The position numbers were made by a program, and so were the translations under genes. Shown in pieces: positions 17,025 through 25,831 of a stretch of 64,000 nt of DNA (position 1 is the stretch's first letter; the number at the start of each line of letters is the position of its first letter). The notes under the pieces are model-generated. The model was given only the letters and a program-made list of their open reading frames with translations. It was not told where the DNA came from and ran no database searches. Origin of the DNA: Nocardioides sp. Root1257 (GTDB lineage Bacteria; Actinomycetota; Actinomycetes; Propionibacteriales; Nocardioidaceae); NCBI RefSeq assembly GCF_001425175.1, contig NZ_LMDV01000011.1, positions 15,245 through 79,244 on the forward strand, read 5' to 3'.

Positions 17025-18057
17025 GAGCTGTCCTTGCTGTAGCGATGGGTGAGTCGGACGGATGGTGCCGGTCCAGGCCAGCCCTGGCATCGGCGGCGGC
17101 ATCTGTAGCGGTGCCGGCGGCGAGGCGCGGGAAGAGCCGTTCGGCGTTGCCGCGGTCCACGGCGTGCCGCAGGTCGGGGTCGACGTCGAACTGCTCCCAC
17201 GAGCGGGCCGCGCCGACGACGACCGGCTGCGGCGGGAACGGGAAGTCACTGCCGAACAGGACCCGGTCCGGAGTGGCGAGCGCGAACAGCGACGGCAGCG
17301 CCGTTGGGCTCGACAACGCGATGTCGAAGTAGAACCGCCCCAGCCGCTCCCGGCCCAGGTTCGGGTCCCCGGCACCGGCGAACGGCGCCATCCGGCCTGC
17401 GGCGTACGGCATGAACCCACCGGCGTGGGACAAGATCATTCGGACCTCCGGGCAACGCTCGAGCGTCCCCGACTGAGCGATGTTCAGGGCGGCACGGGTG
17501 GTGTCGAGGAGGAAGTCGACCGCGAACGGCGGGATACCGTCGACCGGCGCCGCGGGCAGTTCGGATGGGTGAACCAGAACAGTCGTCCGGCGGCGGTTCA
17601 GCTCGTCGAACAGGGCGTCGAAAGCCGGGTCGCCGAGGTAGCGGCCATAGATGTTCGTCGGGAGGATGACGCCGTCCGCGCCCAGGACGTCCAGAGCGTG
17701 GGCGAGCTCGTCGAGGGCGCCGTCGACGTCGGGCAGCGTCAGGGTGGCGAAGAACCCGAACCGGTCCGGGCGGTCCTTGACGGTCTCGGCGGAGAAGTCG
17801 TTGACTCGCCGCGCCCACTCGCGTGCGTAGGGAGAGGGCCGCGCGCTGTCACCGGACAGGTGCACCCCGGGGGTGGACAAGGACACGATGCCGACCTCGG
17901 TGTGCAGCTCGTCCATGCTCGCGACGGCGGCCTGGGCGCTCCAGGCGGGCGGTGCCATGCCGCCGGCGTCGACGCCTTCGGCCAGGAGCCACTCGCGGTA
18001 CCCGGGTGGGACGATGTGCTGGTGGGTGTCGATACGTGAGACCACGCGTGAAGTCAC
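17017..18057 (-). CDS. ACMSD-family amidohydrolase (probable nonoxidative decarboxylase or hydrolase)
   Basis: 346 residues from a GTG at 18057 preceded by GACGAGACGG. Metal-site motifs of the amidohydrolase_2/ACMSD family are visible: RIDTHQHIVPP (HxH), TTVLVHPSELP, MILSHAGGFMPYAAGRM, and LFGSDFPFPPQP with the metal Asp. The family contains ACMS decarboxylase, gamma-resorcylate and 5-carboxyvanillate decarboxylases, which release CO2 from aromatic acids using Zn2+ or Mn2+. In this operon a decarboxylation or ring-cleavage-product hydrolysis is plausible. It overlaps the oxygenase gene by 8 bases. Another GTG four codons downstream is possible. Confidence 0.85.
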   Translation of the reverse strand: MTSRVVSRIDTHQHIVPPGYREWLLAEGVDAGGMAPPAWSAQAAVASMDELHTEVGIVSLSTPGVHLSGDSARPSPYAREWARRVNDFSAETVKDRPDRFGFFATLTLPDVDGALDELAHALDVLGADGVILPTNIYGRYLGDPAFDALFDELNRRRTTVLVHPSELPAAPVDGIPPFAVDFLLDTTRAALNIAQSGTLERCPEVRMILSHAGGFMPYAAGRMAPFAGAGDPNLGRERLGRFYFDIALSSPTALPSLFALATPDRVLFGSDFPFPPQPVVVGAARSWEQFDVDPDLRHAVDRGNAERLFPRLAAGTATDAAADARAGLDRHHPSDSPIATARTAHA

Positions 18058-18073
18058 TGTCCGTCTCGTCGGG

Positions 18074-18445
18074 TCACGCCGGCCCGGCCATGCCGAGGTC
18101 CTGGAGCAGGCCGGGGTCGAAGTACGGCTGGATGCTCGCGAACGCGTCGTCACGCAGGGTGAAGACGTCGGCGAGCGAGAAGTGGCGACCATCAGGCAGC
18201 GCGAAGTCGAGGAACAGAACGGCGGTGTCACCGTCGATGACCTGAGACTCACGGGTGATCGTGAACGCCGTGAACAGTTGGGAGACCTGTGCGAGCATCG
18301 CCCGGACCGCTTCCTCACCCTCGAACGGGCCCATCCGGGGACCGACGAACGACACGTCAGCGGTCAACGGGATCTCGGCGACCGACTGGTTGCTGAGACC
18401 CTTGTAGTAGGTATCGAGGAGGGCCTCGACCGTGTGACGTTCCAT
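18074..18445 (-). CDS. SnoaL-like (NTF2-fold) protein
   Basis: 123 residues opening with MERHTVEALLDTYYKGLSN and containing VSFVGPRMGPFEGEEAVRAML and LFLDFALPDGRHFSLADVF, the curved-sheet pattern of the NTF2/SnoaL group. First gene of the catabolic operon, 16 bases before the amidohydrolase. In comparable operons such proteins act as isomerases or lyases on ring-cleavage or cyclic products; nothing here identifies the reaction. Confidence 0.75.
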   Translation of the reverse strand: MERHTVEALLDTYYKGLSNQSVAEIPLTADVSFVGPRMGPFEGEEAVRAMLAQVSQLFTAFTITRESQVIDGDTAVLFLDFALPDGRHFSLADVFTLRDDAFASIQPYFDPGLLQDLGMAGPA

Positions 18446-18522
18446 TGCGACCTCCGCTGTGTGCGCTCGGTTACTGTGACCAGCGTCTCGTCGGAACTAT
18501 GACCGTCGACACGCGCTGGATC

Positions 18523-18539
18523 TTGGGAGCGGCTCCCAA
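18523..18539. promoter_or_regulatory. Perfect 17-bp palindrome, candidate operator
   Basis: TTGGGAGC, one G, then GCTCCCAA: two exact 8-base arms. It sits in the 184-base gap between the catabolic operon (start 18445, leftward) and the PucR-type regulator gene (start 18630, rightward), about 90 bases from each start. Position and symmetry suggest the binding site of that regulator, which is inference. Confidence 0.6.
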
Positions 18540-18629
18540 AAATTTCCGACTCGTTGACGTCCGGCGACAACGTCAGGCGTCAGAGCACCCGAGAACCGTG
18601 CGCGATGCGTCGCCGAAGATGGAGGACCC

Positions 18630-19910
18630 GTGACCTCAACCTGGATCCCCGGGCTGAGACCTGACCCGGACCAGCCCGTTTCGCAGCGCGTCAGCCCGCC
18701 CGAGCTTGTCGAGCTCGCAAAGCGCGAGATCGGCGAGCCGGCGACCTGGTGGGCGTCTCAGACCGCGCAGCGGATCGTCACCGAAGTCACCACCCGTTTC
18801 CGCGAGAACGACTCTCCGGCGATGGTGACCGGCTCGGAACGCGAGGGATGCGAGGCGAGCCTGCTCACGGTGCTCATCGGACTTCACCAGGGGGTTCCCT
18901 CGGTCTCGCGCTCCGGCAGCGCAACCGAGAGCGTGCACCAGTCGGTGCACCGCGGAGTCGCGATCAACACGGTCCTGCAAACAGTGTGGGCCTGCCACGC
19001 GATGGCCCAGGACGCGCTCCTGGCCGAGGTCGAGAAGGTCGTGCCCGAGAGCCGTCTGGTCGACGAGGTGCGGCAGTTGAACCGGGCGATGAACGGCTAC
19101 ATCACCTCCTACGCCGGCGAGCTCATCCGTGAGTACGAGGAGGAGCTGGCGCTGTGGAAGGGACGCGTGCCGGCCGAACAGCTGCGCATCTTCACCCAGC
19201 TGGTCGCCGGCGTGGACCCGGGGAACAGCGCCGAGGAGATCCTCGGTGTGCGCCTGACGGACGCCCACCTGATCGCCTCGGTCTGGAGCCGGGGAGCCGG
19301 CCACATCCCGGACAAGGACGGTGCCGTCGCATCGTTCGCCCATGCCGCGGGCGAGACCTTGGGGGCCGTCCGGACGTTGGTGTTGCCGCAGGACGATGTG
19401 ACGGAGGTGTGGTGGTCGTGGAAGTCGACACCACCGTCCGACTACTCGGATCGGGTGCGCCAGGCAACACGACCGGTGTGGATGAACGTGGCGCTGGGCG
19501 TCCCCGACCGGGGCGTTCGCGGAGTGCGCGCCAGTCATCGTGCTTGCCTGCAGGCCGCGAGGGTCGGTCGTGACAGTGAGGTCGACACGTTCTGGCCCTT
19601 CGACGACGTGCGCGTCGTCGCGCTGCTGTCAACGGATCCAGAGGCGGCGAGGACGTTCACCCAAACCGAGCTAGCGGGACTGTCGGGATCGGACGCGAAG
19701 TCTGTCACCCTACGAGAGACGCTGCGGGCCTGGTTGCAGAACGGCGGCAGCAGGACAGCAACCGCGGAGCGGCTCTTCATCGCCGTGAACACGGTCTCGT
19801 ACCGGGTCGCGAAGGCGGGGGAACTGCTCGGGCGACCCGTTGGCGACCGAGGGGTCGAGACGCTGCTCGCACTCGAGCTGGCGTACTACTTTCCCGACTT
19901 CCTCGACTGA
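18630..19910 (+). CDS. PucR/CdaR-type transcriptional regulator
   Basis: 426 residues. The C-terminal 70 residues are the PucR helix-turn-helix: TLRETLRAWLQNGGSRTATAERLFIAVNTVSYRVAK followed by a DRGVETLLALELAYYF tail. The N-terminal part is an alpha-helical RsbRD-like or sensor region without a clear catalytic motif. Such regulators usually activate a neighbouring catabolic operon in response to its substrate. GTG start at 18630. It is divergent from the oxygenase operon and shares the palindrome-containing spacer with it. Confidence 0.85.
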   Translation: MTSTWIPGLRPDPDQPVSQRVSPPELVELAKREIGEPATWWASQTAQRIVTEVTTRFRENDSPAMVTGSEREGCEASLLTVLIGLHQGVPSVSRSGSATESVHQSVHRGVAINTVLQTVWACHAMAQDALLAEVEKVVPESRLVDEVRQLNRAMNGYITSYAGELIREYEEELALWKGRVPAEQLRIFTQLVAGVDPGNSAEEILGVRLTDAHLIASVWSRGAGHIPDKDGAVASFAHAAGETLGAVRTLVLPQDDVTEVWWSWKSTPPSDYSDRVRQATRPVWMNVALGVPDRGVRGVRASHRACLQAARVGRDSEVDTFWPFDDVRVVALLSTDPEAARTFTQTELAGLSGSDAKSVTLRETLRAWLQNGGSRTATAERLFIAVNTVSYRVAKAGELLGRPVGDRGVETLLALELAYYFPDFLD

Positions 19911-19949
19911 GGATTCGAACACCGGCACGCGGAAGTCGGTCGGAAGAAG

Positions 19950-21137
19950 CTACCCGAGTCGGGCCTCGCTCCTTGACGCTTCGGGCAGCTCGATCGTGGT
20001 CGAGCGCAGAACCAGACCAACGGCGCCTAGCGCGACGGCCCGGTCCCCGAGCTCTCCGACGACGACCTCGACGTCCGCAGCCGCCGAGGCAATGGCGTTT
20101 CGTTCGAGCACCTCTCGCAACGGCTGGATCAGGTACGTGCCCGCAGCCGCCAGCTCTCCGCCGACGACGATTCGTGCCGGGTTGAGTACGTTGCAGAACA
20201 TCGCCATGGCTGAGCCGATGGCCCGCCCTGCGTCCCCGATCACACGACGGCTACCGACATCGCCCGACAAGGCCCACTCGATCACCTGCTCGAGGCTCGG
20301 CGTCCGTTCCCGGGTCTCGGAGAACGCCTGCACCAGGGCGTGCGAGCCGGCCACCGTCTCCAGGCACCCACGGTTGCCGCAGCGACACAACTGACCATGA
20401 GCATTCACCTGGGTGTGCCCGATCTCGCCGGCTGTGCCCCCAGTGCCGCGGTACGGGCTCCCGGACACGATCAGACCTGCTCCGATGCCGGTCGCGACCT
20501 TCAAGAAGACCATGTCCTGACAACCGCGCCCGGCGCCCCACATCCACTCGGCCAGGGCGCCCAGGTTCGCGTCGTTGTCGACCATCACCGGTACCTGCAG
20601 CTCGGCGCTCACCAACTCAGCGACGCCAACACCCACCCACCCGGGGAGAATGGAGGAGTCGCCGACCTCGCCGTTCGGCTCACGGATCGGCCCCGGCAGG
20701 CCGAGTCCGACACCGAGCAGCTCCGACCTGTCCGCGCCGACCTCCTCGAGCAGGTCGCTGACCGTGGCTCCGACAAGGGCGGCGCCTTCGTCGGCCGGGA
20801 GGTCAGGTTGCACCGGCCGACGCGACTCAGAGATCACCGCGTGCGAGAGACCCGCCAGCACGACATGTAAGTGCTGCTTGCCGATCTCCACGCCGCCGAC
20901 CAACCCCGCGCGACGGTTCAACGACAGCAGCATGGATGGCCTGCCCATCGTGAGCCCGGACGGCGCGACCGCCACCTCATCAACCAGTCCCTGGGACTGC
21001 AAGGTGCTCACAGCGGCAGAGACGGTGGAGAACGCCAACTCCGTCGAGCGCGCGATTTCGGCGCGTGACGCGGTCCCCACTTCCGCCAGGACTCTGACGA
21101 CACGCGCCCGCGCATCGAGCCTGCCGGATCCGTTCAC
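19950..21137 (-). CDS. ROK-family transcriptional repressor
   Basis: 395 residues. The N-terminal winged helix (EVGTASRAEIARSTELAFSTVSAAVSTLQSQGL) precedes a sugar-kinase-like ROK domain with GVGLGLPGPI, VDNDANLGALAE, KVATGIGAGLIVSG and the zinc-binding CRCGNRGCLE motif. Such proteins repress sugar or glycoside genes until a sugar binds. GTG start at 21137, divergent from the GH3 glycosidase gene 223 bases away, its probable target. Convergent with the PucR gene. Confidence 0.9.
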   Translation of the reverse strand: MNGSGRLDARARVVRVLAEVGTASRAEIARSTELAFSTVSAAVSTLQSQGLVDEVAVAPSGLTMGRPSMLLSLNRRAGLVGGVEIGKQHLHVVLAGLSHAVISESRRPVQPDLPADEGAALVGATVSDLLEEVGADRSELLGVGLGLPGPIREPNGEVGDSSILPGWVGVGVAELVSAELQVPVMVDNDANLGALAEWMWGAGRGCQDMVFLKVATGIGAGLIVSGSPYRGTGGTAGEIGHTQVNAHGQLCRCGNRGCLETVAGSHALVQAFSETRERTPSLEQVIEWALSGDVGSRRVIGDAGRAIGSAMAMFCNVLNPARIVVGGELAAAGTYLIQPLREVLERNAIASAAADVEVVVGELGDRAVALGAVGLVLRSTTIELPEASRSEARLG

Positions 21138-21360
21138 GCGCGCCTACCTCTCTGTGGCTAGCCGAACTTTAGCGCTGCCAGGTACGCAAGCCCACATGTG
21201 CTCTGATCTCGAAGCGGGACAGTCCCTTGACGACGTTCTCGCCTACACACATACTTCGGCACCAGAGCATGTGGCGTCCATCACGCGCTCATTTCAGCGG
21301 GGTTCACCCGGACCCTGCAGACCATTTCTCCGATTTCGGAGTATGTCGAGGAGAACCACC

Positions 21361-24300
21361 ATGCAAGCGAACAGATCCTTCCGTGTGCGCGGGGTCGCCC
21401 TAGCCGCGGTCGCGGTCACGGCGCTCGCCGTGACCGCCAACACGTGGACGATCGGAGCGACGGCATCAGCGTCGGTCGCCGCGGCCGCACCGACGTCCGG
21501 CCCCGCCGTCGCCTCCGACGCCCCGTGGACACCCACCGTCACGTGGCTCGTCAACCAGCTCACCCCCGCTGAGCAAGTACGGCTGATCGAGGGCAGCTGG
21601 GCCAACAAGACCCAGACCGATGTCACTCTCGACCCGGATCCCCACAACCAGGCCGGCTACGTGCGCCCAATCGTCCGTCTCGGAATCCCGCAGGCCCGGC
21701 ACGCGGACGCGCTCGGCATCGAAGGGTTCGCCGACTCGACAGCCTTCCCGACACGCGTGGGTCTGGCCGGGTCATTCGACCGCGACATCTTCAGCCTCCT
21801 CGGACAAACCGAAGGCACCGAGGGCAAGGCCCTCGACATGGACCTTCTCTACGGCCCGCAGGTCGACCTGGCTCGGACACCGTCGTGGACTCGCAACATG
21901 ACGGCCTTCAGCGAGGACCCGTACGTGGCCAAGCAGCTCGGCGTCCGCGAGATCGAGGGCATCCAGTCCCAGGGCCTGATGTCCCAGGTCAAGCACGTCA
22001 GCTTCTACAGCGGCCAGACCCAGACGACCCCGTCGATCGTTGGGGAGCAGGCGGCTCGCGAGATCTACCTGGCCCCCGCCGAGGCCGCAGCGAAGGATGC
22101 GCACGTCACCTCGATGATGTGCTCCTACGCCACCTTCCAGATCGCCGGGTTCGAGAGCAAGCCCGACTACGCATGCTCCAACGACGGCCTGATGAACAAG
22201 ATCATCAAGGGCGAGTGGAACTTCCCGGGCTGGATCACCACCGACTACGGCGGCGCCAAGGCCACCTCCGACCTGCTGGCCGGCGCCGATCAGGAGTTCC
22301 TCTCGAGCTTCCTCTCGGAGGCCAACCTCCTCAAGTTGATCGACCCCACCTCGACCGACTACGACGGCCGCTACGCCGCAGCCGCCCGCAACTCCACGGC
22401 CCGCATCCTCTACGGCTACGAGCGGTTCGGCATGCTCGACAACGACCACATCCCGGCCGCCTACCAGTCCTCGGTACCGCAGCACGGTGACGTCGACAGC
22501 CCCGACAACAGCATCAACGTGGACAAGAACCAGGGCATCACCGTGGCGCGGCAGCTCGCCGAGCGTGCGGCCACGCTGCTGAAGAACGACACCCAGACCC
22601 TGCCGCTCAGCACCGACGGCACGGTCGCGGTGATGGGCCAGTCCGCTCGACTGCTGCCCGCTAGCCCCGGCGGAGAGCGCGCGATCGGGTTCGGCGACCG
22701 GGTCAACATCACGCCCCTGAAGGCCATGAAGACGATCGCCGGCTCCGCGGTGACCTCCGTGCCCGGCATCGACCTGCTCGGTACGACCATCCCGGCCGCC
22801 GCCCTCAGCGTCGACTCCGACGGTGTCACCCCCGGCCTGACCCGCACCACCACCGAGGCCGACGCCAGCACCTCTACCAAGGTCGACACCGTCCTCGACG
22901 GTCGCCAGAACGACCTGGCCAAAGGCAAGACCTTCACCTGGACCGGGTACGTGAACGTCCCCACCGCCGACACCTACCGGCTGCTGATCCAGCGTCCGTT
23001 CGGCACCGACCTGGGCGACAACACCAAGTACAACCAGCAGACCCGCAACGTCAGCGCCAGCACCCTGAGCATGACGCTCGACGGAGCCAACGTGCAGCTG
23101 CGGAACCCGGACTCGAAGATCCTCCAAAACGCCGTTCCGACCTTCGCGACCGGTGCACCTGGAGTTCAGACGACCGCGGACAACGGGCAGTACCTCGGCT
23201 ACGACAACGTCGCCGCCACCACCGCACTCACCCCGGGCCGTCACGCCGTGAAGATCACCTACCAGCCCAAGGCCACGGCGGCAACGACGCCCACGCTTCG
23301 CTTCGCCTGGTCACCGACCTCGGCCGCACTACAGGAGGCAGCCGCCGCTGCAGCGACGAACGCGGTCTCCGTGGTGTACGTCGACGACTCCAACGCCACG
23401 ACGGGTGACGGCGAGTCGGCGCAGACCGACGTCGCCCAGCTCAGCGCCACCCAGAACCAGCTGGTGACCACCGTCGAGGCGGCCGCACACGCAGCCGGCA
23501 AGAAGGTCGTCGTCGTGCTCAACACGGGCAACGCCGTCCAGATGCCGTGGGCTGACGACGTCGACGCCATTCTCGAGATGTGGTACCCCGGCCAGGAGGG
23601 TGGCACCGCAACCGCCGCGACCCTGTACGGCCAGTCCAACCCGTCCGGCAAGCTCACCCTCACCTTCCCGCGCACGAGCAGCCAGACACTATTCGCCGGT
23701 CACCCCGAGCGAGCAGGTGGCACCCAGGACGCGGGCGAGACCCAGAAGACGATCAAGTGGACCGAGGGTCTCAACATCGGCTACCGGTGGTACGCCTCGG
23801 CCGAGAACGTCAACGACTACACCCCGCTGTACGCGTTCGGTCACGGCCTGTCCTACACGTCGTTCGACTACAGCGACCTGGGCGTCAAGCAGGCCACGAA
23901 CGGCGGCCTGGACGTCAACTTCACCGTGAAGAACACCGGCGCAGTCGCCGGCGGTGAGTCGCCCCAGGTCTACCTCGGCGAGTCCAGCGAACTGCCGGCC
24001 GGCGTCGACCAGGCAGAAGTCAAGCTCGTGCAGTTCGACCACGTCGACCTTGCCCCTGGCGAGTCCAAGACGGTGTCGCTGAACGTAGCGCCTCGCGAAC
24101 TCTCCTCCTGGTCGGTTGCCGAGCAAAAGTGGATCGTGGGTACCGGACAGCGGACGCTGACGGTCGGCTCTGCCTCCGACGACATCCGGCTCACCGCTGA
24201 CGTGAACGTCCTGGACAAGGTGGAGGCTCCGGTCGTCACCCAGGACCCGGCCTCGACGTCGGCGACGGTCGGAAAGACCGCTACCTTCACGGCCACCGCT

Positions 24301-24795
24301 ACCGGGACGCCTGCTCCGACCGTGTCGTGGCAGACCAGCGCCGACGGCGGCAAGACGTGGGTCGTCGTACCGGGCGCCACGTCAACTGAGCTCAGCGTCA
24401 CCGCTACCGCGGCGGCCAACGGCTCACGCTACCGAGCGGTGTTCAGCAACATCCTGGGCGACGCACTGTCCCAGGACGCCACGCTGAAGGTCAACAAGGC
24501 CACCGCCACGGTCCGGGCCAGCTTCGCGAAGAACCCGGTGCGGGCGAGCCAGCGCGCCAAGGTCGTCGTCCAGGTGAGCGCGCCGAAGGGCGTTCGCGCG
24601 GACGGCACCGTCGTGGTCAAGGTCAGGGTCAGCCCCAAAAAGGTCACCTCGCTGAAGGCGCACCTGCGTAATGGCAAGGCGGTCGTCACGCTGCCGCGAC
24701 TGAAGAAGGGAACTCACAAGGTGTCGGTGACGTACGCCGGCAATGCGAGTCTCAGGCCCGGCAACGCGCCGGCGCTTCGGCTTCGGGTCAAGTAG
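21361..24795 (+). CDS. Secreted GH3 glycosidase with PA14 insert and C-terminal Ig-like domains
   Basis: 1,144 residues starting at ATG 21361 behind GAGGAGAACC; the frame extends far upstream but only antisense to the ROK gene. Residues 1-38 are a signal peptide. The GH3 catalytic domain includes AFSEDPYVAKQLGVREIEG, VKHVSFYSG and the nucleophile Asp295 in WITTDYGGA. A PA14-like sheet lies around residues 500-640 (NVPTADTYRLLIQRPFG), followed by the second GH3 domain with probable acid/base Glu685 (GDGESAQ), a fibronectin-III-like domain (FGHGLSYTSFDYSDLGV) and two Ig-like repeats (DPASTSATVGKTATFTATAT and ASFAKNPVRAS). Family members remove terminal glucose or other sugars, often from plant glycosides. 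Confidence 0.9.
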   Translation: MQANRSFRVRGVALAAVAVTALAVTANTWTIGATASASVAAAAPTSGPAVASDAPWTPTVTWLVNQLTPAEQVRLIEGSWANKTQTDVTLDPDPHNQAGYVRPIVRLGIPQARHADALGIEGFADSTAFPTRVGLAGSFDRDIFSLLGQTEGTEGKALDMDLLYGPQVDLARTPSWTRNMTAFSEDPYVAKQLGVREIEGIQSQGLMSQVKHVSFYSGQTQTTPSIVGEQAAREIYLAPAEAAAKDAHVTSMMCSYATFQIAGFESKPDYACSNDGLMNKIIKGEWNFPGWITTDYGGAKATSDLLAGADQEFLSSFLSEANLLKLIDPTSTDYDGRYAAAARNSTARILYGYERFGMLDNDHIPAAYQSSVPQHGDVDSPDNSINVDKNQGITVARQLAERAATLLKNDTQTLPLSTDGTVAVMGQSARLLPASPGGERAIGFGDRVNITPLKAMKTIAGSAVTSVPGIDLLGTTIPAAALSVDSDGVTPGLTRTTTEADASTSTKVDTVLDGRQNDLAKGKTFTWTGYVNVPTADTYRLLIQRPFGTDLGDNTKYNQQTRNVSASTLSMTLDGANVQLRNPDSKILQNAVPTFATGAPGVQTTADNGQYLGYDNVAATTALTPGRHAVKITYQPKATAATTPTLRFAWSPTSAALQEAAAAAATNAVSVVYVDDSNATTGDGESAQTDVAQLSATQNQLVTTVEAAAHAAGKKVVVVLNTGNAVQMPWADDVDAILEMWYPGQEGGTATAATLYGQSNPSGKLTLTFPRTSSQTLFAGHPERAGGTQDAGETQKTIKWTEGLNIGYRWYASAENVNDYTPLYAFGHGLSYTSFDYSDLGVKQATNGGLDVNFTVKNTGAVAGGESPQVYLGESSELPAGVDQAEVKLVQFDHVDLAPGESKTVSLNVAPRELSSWSVAEQKWIVGTGQRTLTVGSASDDIRLTADVNVLDKVEAPVVTQDPASTSATVGKTATFTATATGTPAPTVSWQTSADGGKTWVVVPGATSTELSVTATAAANGSRYRAVFSNILGDALSQDATLKVNKATATVRASFAKNPVRASQRAKVVVQVSAPKGVRADGTVVVKVRVSPKKVTSLKAHLRNGKAVVTLPRLKKGTHKVSVTYAGNASLRPGNAPALRLRVK

Positions 24796-24820
24796 CCGAA
24801 CGACGAACACCAGAACCGGG

Positions 24821-24850
24821 TCGACGGTGCGAGATCACTCGCACCGTCGA
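24821..24850. terminator. Strong stem-loop after the GH3 gene
   Basis: TCGACGGTGCGAG, loop ATCA, then CTCGCACCGTCGA: a perfect 13-bp stem with a 4-base loop, 25 bases after the GH3 stop. No long T run follows, as is common for high-GC terminators. Confidence 0.75.
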
Positions 24851-24975
24851 AGGCGGGTTCCAAGGAAGTTTCGCGGGGCCCTGATCAGTATCTGCAAGGA
24901 CTCTTGATGGGCCGATGAGCCCGGGGTCGCGGCCCAGCCGCGTGTCCTGAGCCCTTGTGTCGTCGTGGAGTGTCG

Positions 24976-24995
24976 TGGCAACAGATTGGCAACAG
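24976..24995 (+). repeat. Two TGGCAACAG repeats, candidate integrase arm sites
   Basis: TGGCAACAG occurs at 24976-24984 and again at 24987-24995, an 11-base spacing of about one helical turn. A third exact copy lies at 25239-25247 on the other side of the tRNA-derived core. Tyrosine integrases of actinobacterial elements bind paired short repeats flanking the core at attP, so these are candidate arm-type sites (inference). Confidence 0.5.
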
Positions 24996-25112
24996 CAGAG
25001 CCAGAACAATCCGATCGCGGCTCGCGGTATCCAACGGTCGATACCGACGCTGACCAGCGCATTCGTCAACTCTCGATGACGATCGACATCGACCCATCAT
25101 CCGATTTTCGGA

Positions 25113-25154
25113 CTTTCACGGCGGTAGCACGGGTTCGAATCCCGTTGGGGGTGC
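25113..25154 (+). other. tRNA-Glu(TTC) 3' half, attachment-site core
   Basis: From the anticodon loop onward the sequence matches a bacterial tRNA-Glu: TTC anticodon, GGCGG anticodon-stem strand, a TAGC junction, T arm ACGGG-TTCGAAT-CCCGT (25129-25145) and acceptor strand TGGGGGT. The 5' half, including the other anticodon-stem strand and the D arm, is absent, and no CCA follows. This is the usual form of an att core copied from the 3' end of a tRNA gene. It lies inside the 3' end of the truncated integrase frame. No functional tRNA is expected. Confidence 0.8.
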
Positions 25155-25238
25155 GCTGCATGAAGACCTCCTGACCAGCGGAAACGTTGATCAGGAGGTC
25201 TTCGCCGTTTCGGATCTCAAGGGTCCGTCGTAACGAAA

Positions 25239-25247
25239 TGGCAACAG
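25239..25247 (+). repeat. Third TGGCAACAG repeat
   Basis: Exact copy of the two repeats at 24976-24995, located on the integrase side of the tRNA-derived core and within the integrase coding frame. Together the three copies bracket the core. Confidence 0.45.
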
Positions 25248-25831
25248 GGTCAACGGTAGGCGTTCCTGCGGGCCCGGTTTCGTGAGCGGCGGCGGGCAGA
25301 TGAGCGGCAGGCTTGTTCTGCTCGTTGTCGCGCGCTGCCTCCATGGCGACCGCGACGAGCCGGTCGTCGAAGAGATGACCGTAGGTGTCGAGCGTCATCG
25401 TGGCTGAGGCGTGCCCGAGCATCTTCTGTACGACTTTGACGTCGGCGCCGGAGGCGATGGCGAGACTGGCCGCGGTGTGGCGCAGCTCGTGTGGGTTCGG
25501 GTCCGCCATTCCGACCGCGGTGGCAGCGGTGGTGAAGGTGTGTCGGAACGTAGACACTCGCAGCGGCTGGTTGTGGCGGATGCCGCCGAAGACCAGATCG
25601 TCGGGCCCCTTGTCGGCGACGTGGCGAGCCAGGTCCTTGACCAGGAATTGTGGGACCGGCACCTCGCGGCGCTGGTGTGACTTGGGCGTGCCCCAGACCA
25701 GCCCGAGACCCTGGACCGGGGTCACAGACTCAGCGATGACTGCGCGCCGTCGGCTGAGGTCGAGTCTGCGAACCTTGAGGGCGGCCATCTCGCCGAATCG
25801 GGCTCCGGTCCTGCCGACGATCACGCCGGCA

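Noticed and set aside
20575..21360. 260-codon upstream extension of the GH3 gene
   Set aside because: It is antisense to the ROK repressor, and the signal peptide and ribosome site fix the start at 21361.
25385..25831. + strand frame opposite the integrase fragment
   Set aside because: It is the antisense of conserved integrase catalytic boxes; only the part after 25832 has its own character.
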